A stretch of DNA of 64,000 nt from Blastomyces gilchristii SLH14081 (Eukaryota > Ascomycota > Eurotiomycetes > Onygenales > Ajellomycetaceae). Below are positions 45,218-55,086 of the stretch, piece by piece. The notes beneath the pieces are model-generated. The model saw only the letters and a program-made list of their open reading frames with translations, searched no databases and was not told the origin of the DNA. How positions within the stretch are numbered: the first letter of the stretch is position 1; the number at the start of each line of letters is the position of its first letter. The position numbers and the translations under genes were made by a program. The DNA lies in NCBI RefSeq assembly GCF_000003855.2, contig NW_003101681.1, forward strand, positions 4,507,359 through 4,571,358, in the 5' to 3' direction.

Positions 45218-46796
45218 TCACACTGCATCTATCGAAGCCCTCGTGGTTACCTGCTCATTCTTATTCCCAAGTTTGGAAATTTGCAGGAACGCATCGACAC
45301 CATACCCTTCCAGACTATGCAGCTCCAAACTGCCAGCCCAGTACTCTGCGTAAACCCTACTCATCGGAAGTCCCATGCCAAGCCGCAAATTCGGAGGGCG
45401 AGAACTAAGGGATGCCAATGAACTGTCTCTATGCGGATGTCCATTGGTATTGTAGTAGTGGCTTTCTCCCTGCTCATCGAATCTCGTGCCGGAAACTTTC
45501 ACTTCTTGCATGGTCGCCGCCATGGTAGGTACCTGCTCCAGGTTCCGAAGGCGGGCTTGAGTATGCGGTCCCTTGCAGAATGACCATAGGTACGGGAGAA
45601 TCTCTCTAGAGATGCCTCCCCCTTGATCAGAAACCCGAATAATGACATGCTGTGGAGCTTCGCAGATCAAAACTTCAATGGGAGGTGGCCGTTCGGGCCT
45701 GCCGCTGAACCTTTCGATAACTGCCTGGAAGGAATTTCGTAGTAATTCCCCGATAATATATTCCAAATGACTTAGGATATAAGGAAATGTCGCTCCCAGA
45801 TGACCCTGAACAATCACATCGGGAACCTGGCAGTCAGTTCCGAGTGATTGTTTTAACAACATTGTCGCGCGTTTGCCGCAATTTTCAACGACCTCCTTGG
45901 CATTGCATCTCAGAAATACCTCTCCCACGAAGTCTGCGTTGAGGTCTGTCCTGTCCTTGGAGTCCGGAAAATGCGAAGGTGAATTGAATGTATCTGTGAG
46001 CGCAAGATGTTGTTCGGCAATAACTCGACGTGATATTCGCTGTAAATGGATATTATTATCAGCTAGCTAATTTTCACCATCACGCAGAAACAGACAAAAC
46101 CGAGGCAGGTACTCTTTTACGCACCGCACGCAACAAGGTATTCATGAACCGATCCATTTCTTCCGGTTTTACTAGATCTTGGCACTCCAACACACCCGTT
46201 GCAAGATTCGGTATTACAGTTAAATGTTCCTTGAGCGTGGCTCGCAGAATATCGCAGTACTTGTCATTGTCTTCCAAGGTTCTGATTTCAGGGACACCGC
46301 GGAACTTCTCGAACGCCTTGTAGTAGAGTTCATAAACGTGAGATAGGTGGGGGTTCGTGACAACAACGTAGGGAAGTTTCTGCATGTCTCGAAGACGGTG
46401 GGCGATTCTGGCAAAATGATCAAATCAGTATTTAGTTAGGTGCCTTTGGATATTAATGGTTTCAAATGACTCGATAGGAACTGACCTGGTGGGAAGCTCT
46501 GTACGCACATAGTTCGCCGAGCTGATCAACCGTGACTCGGTGATCGTGCGGCCAAAGAAAGTCAACTGACGTAAACTAATCGGCCTCACTTCACGTTCAA
46601 CCCATCTAGAATGTCTATAGTCAGCAAAGGATGAGGCCATACCAAAATCTTATATCAATATTACTCACTCGTCTAGAACGGAGCCTGGTCGCCATGGCGG
46701 GGGGCCTTGCCTGTCAGCTGAGAGAAATCTTGTCTGTACAACAAAAGCTCTCAGCCGGACGGCCTTGTGCCATTGAACTGATTGCCGCTGGAGCAT
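45218..46796 (-). CDS. mitochondrial PDK/BCKDK-family protein kinase
   Basis: Four exons (46796-46669, 46605-46486, 46407-46125, 46039-45218) give 450 aa. Exon 1 encodes a mitochondrial presequence (MLQRQSVQWHKAVRLRAFVV, Arg-rich, no acidic residues) and joins in phase to EWVEREVRPISLRQLTFFG. The BCDHK_ADK helical domain follows (ELPTRIAHRLRDMQKLPYVV), then the GHKL ATPase domain with N box ELLRNSFQAVIE, G1 box DQGGGIS, and G2-like GLGMGLPMSRVYAEYWAG, ending GYGVDAFL. Such kinases phosphorylate and inactivate the E1 subunit of pyruvate or branched-chain ketoacid dehydrogenase in the matrix. The sequence looks most like yeast Pkp2-type; which E1 is targeted is not settled. Confidence 0.9.
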
Positions 46797-48672
46797 CCTG
46801 GAATGCCATTCACGTCTCTCGCACGGGGGTTGGTTTCCAAGAGACGTTGGACATGGGCCTGCTTAAAGATGTATATCTCACCGTAACTCATTGTCCGCGG
46901 TGACTAGCACATCCTACACGGGTTGGTGTAATGCTAGCTCAAAGAAGCGAAAAAATGTCAAGTAGACGGGGAAGCGGGTGTGGTTCAATTGGGGGGTTGG
47001 AATGTCGATGAAGATGAGGATGAGGACGCGGAGTTGGAGTTGGAGTGGGTTTGATATTTAACCCGAGAGTTGCATGTGTCATACCATACATACCATACCA
47101 TACCATACCATGGGCGGCCGCTGGCGTGTGTGGTGTCTGTCTGGTCTGTGTGCTCCAACTTTAAAAGCTCTCCCTGTCAAGCTTCCCGCCTCAACTTCCA
47201 AGTCAAGGCGCGATTGGCGGCGGATTCTGGCGCCCAACACCTTCGTTATTATTGGCCAGCGATGTGAGACGGACGGCCAGACCGAATTCCTCATGATAAG
47301 GAATTCCTCTTGTTCATTCGCCCGTCAGACATCTTACGCAGACCCGAGGCTAAAACGCCTGCGCCATTCCAGGGCCAAATGAGCGATACCGGCCGCTATT
47401 TCAGCCAGGATCTGACGAGTTAGGAATCCTCCTGCTAGTTACTACTGCCAAAGGCCAGCCTCGAGAACCTCTCTTCGATAGTAACGTTACCTGGGCGGCG
47501 CACACTGGATCCAGGATATGGACGGGCACACCGTTATTTCCCTAGTAGTAGGCCTCTTGGGTTTACATTAAACAGATAAGAAGCGCTGACAATATCTACC
47601 TACATAGTAAGACCACTGTCAAAGAGCCTATCGGGATTAGAAACAGTGCCCGCTGCAACCTTGAGACAAATAAAAGGTCTTAGTGCATGGTTACTCAAAA
47701 AAAGCCACCACCATGGTTGCGGGGATCAAGCATTCGAGCAAGAAAGCCACTGACATACGCATAGTATATGCCTACCGGCGGGGGGCGGCAATTGATGAAT
47801 GACAATGGGTAATGAGAATTTTTGCTGCGCCCAAGCTTCTTAAAATTGGGATGATTGGATATATCATATGCCCTCCAAAAAGGCCATGAGAAGTGGCTGG
47901 ACAAAGAAGCTTTTCGCATCCCTGAACAAGCAAAGAACGTCTGATTGGCAACCTACCGCTCCCAAATGGGCGTTGTGAGCCGATAATGCCCTTTTCCGGT
48001 CCGAGACTTCACCTGATGAAACCATATACAATGGTTGAACATTCGGAGACACCGGAATGAACATTATTTATTGGGACGACGCAGTTGACTATCAAGAAGC
48101 ATATGGCCATAAAATCCCCTCAGCTTCAAGAAGCTGTCTCAACTAAGCCTAGCTGTGGTGCTTAGGAACTGCTATTCCCAATCCAACAACCCTAGTTGGT
48201 GCGCCCCAGTGACCTCAGTGACCAAACAACTGGGGCAGCGAAGGATAACTAGTGTACTCTGTAGGACGAGGCCAGTTATCAGAGATGCGTGTGTGGATTG
48301 TGTAAAGCCCGTACAATACCAAGACCAGCAATAAATACTTTTGGACATGCTTAGACGGCAGCCTCTTGCATGGCCTATTGCCTGAGACAAAAGCGTCTTT
48401 CCTTCGCATCAATTTGTCAATCAGCACAGATCGGAGTAGCGAGTTCTTCCCGATAAATTCAATTCATTCATTATTAAGCCAGTACATGCTGAGGGAGGTA
48501 TTTTCAAAAGTCGCACGCGCCAAGTTCGAAGCACCAACACCACGCTTAAAAGGTTATACAAGCCATGTATAGTCTAACAGCCAGTACATGTCTATAAATC
48601 GGCCGTGACGTTTAAACCAAACATCATAACTCAAAAAAAATGTATAAACATATTCATCACTACTCGTCACCT
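46797..48672. other. 1.9-kb intergenic region
   Basis: This lies between the start of the mitochondrial kinase gene and the stop of the membrane-protein gene. No supported gene; short frames only. A CATAC-unit repeat sits at 47080-47111, roughly 285 bp before the kinase start, in its likely promoter. Confidence 0.5.
47080..47111. repeat. CATAC tandem repeat
   Basis: About six CATAC units, one of them shortened, form a pentanucleotide microsatellite upstream of the kinase gene. Confidence 0.8.
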
Positions 48673-49839
48673 TTAGGAGGAGGATTCCTCCCTCACGACG
48701 CCATTTTTAACAGGCTGGAATCCAGCCTCGCTCTTCTCAGCATTCAGCAGCTCGTCCAATGCCTTCTGTGCATCCCAATTTTCGTCATGCAGATTATCCC
48801 CAGCGAGGTCAATCCACGCCCTCCATGCTTCAGAGTTAGGAGCTGCGCCGCTCACCCGCACCCAGTCGGTGAACTTGGAAACATGAATAGCTTTCCACAG
48901 CGCCTGCGTGTATGTCTGCGCGTCTATGTTTCGTATCTCCTTCATTTCATAACGTATAAGGTTCCAATGCCATCCTCTAGGGAACAGCGCGGCGATCTGA
49001 TAGCAGCCGTTGAGTAAAACGTATGAACCGCCGAGTGCCGCCTGCATGGTCCAGGTAGAATTTCCCATCAGGATCACCGCGCTCATGAGCAGAAATGTGC
49101 CCACCCCAACCAACGCGCGGAATATTTGGTCACTGACGACGTAGCTACATTCTTCTGTGCCCGTGTAGAGTTCGCGGGCGATCTCTTCCGTACACCGTAT
49201 GATTATAAATGCGCCCTGTCTCGTCCGAATAATCAGGTCACCGTCCGGCACAACTGTTTTGCGTTTCCGCACCGTCAAGTTTGGATGCCACATGGAAGAT
49301 AATCCAATGATACTAGATGTGAATGACACAACCACGATCGCAATGACCGCTACACCATCTTCGAGGATAATAGCCCATGCGCACAGGCCAACCGACAGAA
49401 GGAATGAAGCAACTGAGAGAAGAGCTAAGGGCGAAAAGGGCTGAGCATGAATGACACCCTTTGGCGTTCGAAGAATACGATTTCTAAGTTTCTTTTCATC
49501 ACTGAGGGTGTCTGCGTAGCCTTCTCTATGTTTGATCCGGATCTCTCGAACGGCAAAGCTAGGAAGATCGATGTTGTAGACGAGGTTTGCAAAATGGTTG
49601 AGCTCCAGGAGCAGGGTGCCGGAGTGAATGCTCACGATGTGTGCCGGAATGGAAGGCAGACGTGTTGGCCGCTCGTGTCTGAGAAGCGCCTGCGGAGCAG
49701 GCAGGATACGAGGAAGCAGACACAGAATTGAAGCTGTTAGCGGTTGGGAGTGCGCCGACATGGCACTCTCGCCAATGACGGCGAGCAAACTAACAATATC
49801 CAGACTCCAGTCATCGCGGTTCTCGGGGAATCTGAGCAT
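48673..49839 (-). CDS. predicted four-helix membrane protein of unknown function
   Basis: Single exon, 388 aa. No named family recognised. Four hydrophobic spans are visible: about residues 136-160 (FSPLALLSVASFLLSVGLCA), 163-181 (GVAVIAIVVVSFTSSIIGLS), 242-261 (FRALVGVGTFLLMSAVILM) and 268-288 (QAALGGSYVLLNGCYQIAAL). An N-terminal soluble part carries ELNHFANLVYNIDLPSFAVR. Between spans 2 and 3 is a soluble loop (DGDLIIRTRQGAFIIIRCTE). A C-terminal cytosolic-looking domain contains WHWNLIRYEMKEI and FTDWVRVSGAAPNSEAWRAW, where a Trp-rich pattern suggests a conserved helix. The long intronless frame and good start context support a real gene. It is divergent from the ADGF gene. Confidence 0.78.
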   Translation of the reverse strand: MLRFPENRDDWSLDIVSLLAVIGESAMSAHSQPLTASILCLLPRILPAPQALLRHERPTRLPSIPAHIVSIHSGTLLLELNHFANLVYNIDLPSFAVREIRIKHREGYADTLSDEKKLRNRILRTPKGVIHAQPFSPLALLSVASFLLSVGLCAWAIILEDGVAVIAIVVVSFTSSIIGLSSMWHPNLTVRKRKTVVPDGDLIIRTRQGAFIIIRCTEEIARELYTGTEECSYVVSDQIFRALVGVGTFLLMSAVILMGNSTWTMQAALGGSYVLLNGCYQIAALFPRGWHWNLIRYEMKEIRNIDAQTYTQALWKAIHVSKFTDWVRVSGAAPNSEAWRAWIDLAGDNLHDENWDAQKALDELLNAEKSEAGFQPVKNGVVREESSS

Positions 49840-50678
49840 CTTGCTGGTTTGTGTCGATTGGTCGATTCAGCCTGCTCGTTTTTGTGGAGGATATCAGGCA
49901 GACAGTGGCTGTCTCTGTTGGCTCGAGAGACACGGGCTTTGAAGACGTCTTGGACGTCAAGTAATTTAACACATCGTAGTTTAACCCACTATTGACGCCC
50001 CGAGGATAGATTGAACAACTAGAAACCGATCTCTTGTTGCCAAAATTCCCCATGCGGGCGGCTGATAGAAGGCGGGCGCTCGGTTGTGCCGCCTTGCAGC
50101 CTTGCATCCCGTGCACTCCAGAGCTTCTGGAATGCAACAAATGCAACAAATTAGCCTATCAAAACTTGTCGGTCTGTTGGGACCCGCTGGGCGTGGCTAG
50201 TTTAGTGCAAGAAACGGCCCGTGTACGAAGGCCAATGGCCAGAAAAGGAGTGGTGTGCGGATTCAAAGGCATCCCATCCGCCGCAGTCAGTCACAGCCAC
50301 GCGCCAGTGGAGGCCGCTATTGGAGACAGGAGAGATCCGAGATGGATTTCAGCCACTTCTTGAAATCCGTCGTGGATTTTGTTGACAATTCGACCACCGG
50401 TGACAGAATCTTCCAACACAAAAGAACGAAGAAAGGAATCCTCATCACGAAACGCCAGCGGGGGGGGATGAAACCAGCGGAATAAAGATTGCTTTAAGTA
50501 AATGGATAGAACAAAGCACCGCCTCACTGAGCATTCGATGCTCAATTTCATGATCTATATATTCCCGAGGTGCTCACAGTTAACAGAGTCGTAATATTAT
50601 TGAAACGGGGAACAAGCATCTCAGGGTGTAGAATCGAAACTCCCCAGCATATCGAAGATCTCAACCCTCAGAAAGGAA
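49840..50678. other. divergent promoter region
   Basis: About 840 bp between the membrane-protein gene (-) and the ADGF deaminase gene (+), so it should hold both promoters. Short frames on both strands show no family resemblance. Confidence 0.5.
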
Positions 50679-52323
50679 ATGGTCCACCTCCAATGGATAC
50701 AGGAAACTTTTTCCTACAACAAAAAAACTCAGAGGAATAAACATTCCTCGACGCACAGCCCAACCTCAACCACCCCGGCGTCAGCAGCAGATTATTTCGA
50801 AGCCCTCAACACACTGCAACAGCAAGAACGCGAACTAGCCTTCGATGCCGCCGCCATCGCCAAAGCGTCTAAAAGCGAGAAAGATGCAGCTTCAGTTCTA
50901 GAAGCGATCCGCGGCCAGGAGCGGAGGAGATATCTGGCATCGGGCGCCTCAGACTATTTTCTCGCGAATACTGGCCTGATCAATCATGGTAGTGACTTGA
51001 TGCAAGTAGCCCAAAGGCTGCCCAAGGGTGCGCATCTGCACTGCCATTTCAACACTATCCTTCATCCTTCATTCCTTGTCTCCCAAGCGCGCAATATCAA
51101 ATGCATTTTCATCCGGAGCACGTTGTCTTTGAATGCACAGCTTGGTAATTTGAACAATACAGCCATAACATTTTCTGTCCTACGGGATTCGACTGAGGGA
51201 GCAGATATTTTCGACACAAATTACAAACCTTTGGCTTGGATGAGATATTCCAAGTTTCTAGAGGATTTTCCTGGGGGCGCGGAAAGGGCGGAGGAATGGC
51301 TGGTGAATAAACTGCTTATTTCGCCGGAGGATGCCCACGGGATGGATCAAACTTTAGATGGGTATGATTACATCCTTATTTTCCCCCTTTATATATGACC
51401 AGAACTCTCTTACTAAAAATCCACATGTAGTGTTTGGGATCTATTCAATCGCAGCACACAGATGATGAAGGGGCTGTTCAATTATGAATCTGCGTTCCGA
51501 AACTATATAGGAAAAGCTATTGACAGTTTCGTCGAAGACAACGTTATGTACGCTGAAGTCCGGCCAAACTTCTTCGACAAGTACATTCCAAGCGACGACG
51601 GCGAGAGACAATTAGATCACCGTGTTTGGATGCAGATCATCCGGGACGAAGTTAAGGCTAAAATCAAGCAACTCGATGCAGACGGCAAAGGCGCTGGCCG
51701 TTTCAAGGGCTTGAAAGTAATCTACTGCGCTCCACGCTCTATTAAAAATGAGGACATGGCCTGGTGTCTCAAAGATTGCATCTCGTTAAAGCAGGAATTT
51801 CCAGAATTGATCTGCGGTTCGTGATTTTCATCCCCCATTTTTTCCCACCCACAAAAGCGTTGTCGCCATTTAACTAAAATCCCCCAACCCAAATAGGATT
51901 CGATATGGTCGGCTGCGAAGGCCGAGGCAACCCAATCCGACACTACATCTCCGAACTCCTGCAGTTTAAAGCCGCGTGCACCGCACTCGACTTGGACATC
52001 CCGTTCATCTTCCACGCGGGGGAGACGCTTGAGAGCCAAGGACCAACAGACAACAACCTCTACGATGCCATTCTGCTTGGCTCCAAACGCATCGGCCACG
52101 GTTTCTCGATGCCGCAACACCCGCTACTCATGCAGCTGTGTCGTGATCGTGGCATTGCGCTGGAGATCTGCCCTATCTCCAATGAGGTCCTTCACCTGTG
52201 CGCGTCCATGAAGGGCCATGTATTACCAACGCTTCTGGCAAATTCGGTGCCATGTACGATTAATAGCGATAATCCGGCGTATTTTGGGTGAGTCCTTCAG
52301 ACATGCTTTACTTTTGAAGACCC

Positions 52324-52365
<42 letters not shown>

Positions 52366-52642
52366 CGCGTGGCTAAGCCAATTTTCTTCTCGAACGATAA
52401 GCTCTTCACTCTCACACGATTTTTACCAAACCATCCTACACCACGACTCCATGACGCTTTTTGGCTGGCGTGTTCTGGCCGAGTGGAGCATTGAACATTC
52501 ATGCATGGATGCAGAGCAGAGGGCTGATGCATTTAGGACGTGGGAGGCTAATTGGGCGAAGTTTTGCCAATGGATCGTTGAGGAATTTGGACCGGAGTAT
52601 TTGAGCTTTCCGGTCTCCACGGGAGTGAGAAATCCGAATTGA
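50679..52642 (+). CDS. ADGF/CECR1-type adenosine deaminase-related protein
   Basis: Four exons (50679-51361, 51431-51816, 51897-52287, 52402-52642) give 566 aa. The metallo-amidohydrolase motifs are in order: PKGAHLHCHFN (HxH metal ligands), FIFHAGETL (His and catalytic Glu), KRIGHGF (His), and TINSDNPAYFG (metal-binding Asp). The N-terminal helical region ASKSEKDAASVLEAIRGQER fits the ADGF/ADA2 subgroup, not classical ADA. The second Asp of the animal SDDP motif is Asn here. No clear signal peptide is seen, so secretion as for animal ADGF is uncertain. The family deaminates adenosine or deoxyadenosine to inosine. Intron 3 contains an 18-unit TG repeat and a competing acceptor. Confidence 0.9.
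52325..52360. repeat. TG dinucleotide microsatellite in ADGF intron 3
   Basis: Eighteen perfect TG units lie 37 bp after the intron 3 donor and run directly into a tgtag sequence that could itself be used as a 3' splice site. Confidence 0.95.
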
Positions 52643-53190
52643 CCGATCTTTAGTTATCAATGGTTGGGAATCTAGAAACGGGGGGAGGGATTGTTCGCCA
52701 TATATAGATGATACCGGGTGGCATACTGGTGGAGCTGGTGTTAGGTGGGCGTGGGAGTTTGGCCCTTTTTCCTGTTTTCTTTTACCATATATACCCCCTT
52801 TTATGAAGCCTTAGTCTACGTTTACGTTATTTCAATTACGATTCGAATGAATCTCAATGTCCTGGATTTTGTTTCGCTCGTTCGGGGACGGGCAATTTAT
52901 TCTTGCGATTCTCTCTTCACAAACCATAAAACATAGGGACAGCCTGATTTTCAAAAGTAGGATAAATTCCGTATAATTACAAGGTATTAATGTAATATCA
53001 AGATCAGTAGGGTATCTATAGAAATCATTTGCTGTATGGTGATTATTTGGGGAAGTGGTATAATACGTAGATACAGAAACCCAAACGCCGATGCTTCCAT
53101 GCAATGAGGACGGTAAGAGACACCACCCTAGTTGAGAAAATCGCCGAATCAACAACCCAACCTTTTTCTTGTGGCCCAGCATATGGACAC
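52643..53190. other. convergent 3' ends
   Basis: About 550 bp between the ADGF stop (+) and the HET-protein stop (-). No gene was seen. Confidence 0.5.
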
Positions 53191-55086
53191 TCACCGAATT
53201 TCAATCCTCTCATACCCCAATTCCTGACCTTTTTCTAAAAATTCACCTTCCATCATTCCATGAATATACGACTCGCCCACAAGGGTAGAACAACCCCTTC
53301 CACCACCATCGCTGCCAACACCAGCACTAACATCCATCTCTCTAAGGATAAACGGTGTAAACCCTCCACCCAAAACTGCTACCTTATCTCCAACCTTCAT
53401 CCTCGTCTTTCCCTTCGGCCCGATCCCCATATACCCCTTGCGCGTGGTGAAAAAGGCCCGATCATAGAGCGTCCGGCGTAATTCGAGTAAATACAGGTCC
53501 CATTTCTCTGTGGGGTCCGGCTTGAGGAGGTGTTCGAGGTCATTGAAGAGGCCTTCTTGGACAATGGGTATATCCACGGTTGTCATGCGGTCGCGGAGCA
53601 GGTAGAAGAAATAGCGTTCCGCCTCGTCCAGCGCCGGGCGCACGTTGGCGTTGTTGGCGATTAAAGTGCGGTAGAGAGCTTCGTTGTGCGATTGGTTTGT
53701 AGTGGTGTAGCTGGTAGTTGTTGTTCTTGCTTTCATGATGTTTATGAGATTGCGAAGGATGAAGCGTTCGTTGGCCGCGGTTACGACTTCGGACGCATAG
53801 CTTATTGTGTCAAAGATGTTGCCGTTGACGAACAGGGAGGTGTCTGTGCAGTGGATGTCGCCTTTTATGAGTTGGCTTAGCCGGTCACTTTGGCGTATTA
53901 GAGGGTGGAGAGGTTTTGTGTTGGCTGACCAGTCGGGAACCCACGACGGCATATCTTGGCGCTCTCGGGCATTTGGCGGGTATTCGTTTGTGAGAAGCTT
54001 GAGGTTTTGTTCTTCCATGAAGATGTATGCAGCTGTTTCACGATATACGTGTTCGACTGGCTTTGTGTAGTCCGCTTTTATTTTCTTCGGTTGCCTATCG
54101 ATGGGTGAGGTATGGTTGCCACACATGAGACCAAGTAGCGCAAACACTTTGTCGCGGGGGTCTAAGGCTTTCGAGGCGCGGAAATGGCGGAGGAGAGTGC
54201 GCAGGCGCAGGTCACGCTTCTCAAACCTCCGCTCAATGCGCCGTATAAGAGCGATGAGGAATAGTGTTGAGGGCTGAGGCTCCCGGAATGCTCGAAACTC
54301 ATCTTGGACAATGTGATTTGCAGCTCGATGGAAGGAAGTCCAGTCCACTATCCACCCCCCGCATATCACAGAGGCAGCTTTGGAGACGATGATCTCTTGT
54401 ATGATCCAGGTCCGTTTGAAGTACGGTCGAGTGAATACATCGATGATGGAGTTCCATAGGGCTTTATTGGACGGATCCAAGAGTTGGTTTGCATGGGGCT
54501 CCGCCGTAGAACGGGGCGGCATAGGTGGAGGTTTGTCGTCCTGTGATCCCTGCGCAGCCCAATTCTCTGCCAATGCCGGAATAATCTCAAAGGCCGCACC
54601 TGTATGTTCCTTCTCCTCTCCAATCCAAATTAACGCCCTGTGAGCATTTCGATAGATGTCCCTCATCAGCGAAACCTGATGAGAGCGCTCCTGGCTATTA
54701 TCCTGATCAATGCAGATGGCGTCTACCCATATCAATCTCCTCCGGTTCGTATATCGCAGACGTTTTAGCCCTGCTCTCAGGTTGGCGGACAGACGAAATT
54801 CTTGCGAGCCACATTTTACTGGTCTCAAACCCAAGTTCCCTGCCCATTCGTATGATAAAGCTTCGTAGGCGGGGGCGTTTTGCAGGGTCGTATGTTGTAA
54901 ATTTAGCTGTAGGTTGTCGTTGCTCTGGCCTGGTAGGATCTCCGCTAGCCGTATCGAGTCGCTCTGTTCCAAAGCTGTATGGTTATAAGGCCGGCGTGTA
55001 GGCAAAGACATGCATACAGCATGTTGACTTTTAGCTGAACAGAGGAAGCGGGCGGGGACAACACGAAGTTCACGCAAGGCCAACAT
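53191..55086 (-). CDS. HET-domain (heterokaryon incompatibility) protein
   Basis: Single exon, 631 aa. The HET domain spans about residues 40-230: DSIRLAEILPG, APAYEALSYEWAG, the block LSANLRAGLKRLR, RLIWVDAICIDQDNSQERSH and QVSLMRDIYRNAHRALIWIG. The rest is typical of long HET proteins (LDPRDKVFALLGLM, MPSWVPDWSA) with a C-terminal segment VGDKVAVLGGGFTPFILRE. Proteins with this domain can trigger cell death after fusion of unlike hyphae, but most family members have no assigned function. No NACHT, ankyrin or WD repeat partner is fused. The start is uncertain: ATG at 55086 adds 25 residues to an equally good ATG at 55011 (MSLPTRRPYN). Confidence 0.9.
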   Translation of the reverse strand: MLALRELRVVPARFLCSAKSQHAVCMSLPTRRPYNHTALEQSDSIRLAEILPGQSNDNLQLNLQHTTLQNAPAYEALSYEWAGNLGLRPVKCGSQEFRLSANLRAGLKRLRYTNRRRLIWVDAICIDQDNSQERSHQVSLMRDIYRNAHRALIWIGEEKEHTGAAFEIIPALAENWAAQGSQDDKPPPMPPRSTAEPHANQLLDPSNKALWNSIIDVFTRPYFKRTWIIQEIIVSKAASVICGGWIVDWTSFHRAANHIVQDEFRAFREPQPSTLFLIALIRRIERRFEKRDLRLRTLLRHFRASKALDPRDKVFALLGLMCGNHTSPIDRQPKKIKADYTKPVEHVYRETAAYIFMEEQNLKLLTNEYPPNARERQDMPSWVPDWSANTKPLHPLIRQSDRLSQLIKGDIHCTDTSLFVNGNIFDTISYASEVVTAANERFILRNLINIMKARTTTTSYTTTNQSHNEALYRTLIANNANVRPALDEAERYFFYLLRDRMTTVDIPIVQEGLFNDLEHLLKPDPTEKWDLYLLELRRTLYDRAFFTTRKGYMGIGPKGKTRMKVGDKVAVLGGGFTPFILREMDVSAGVGSDGGGRGCSTLVGESYIHGMMEGEFLEKGQELGYERIEIR

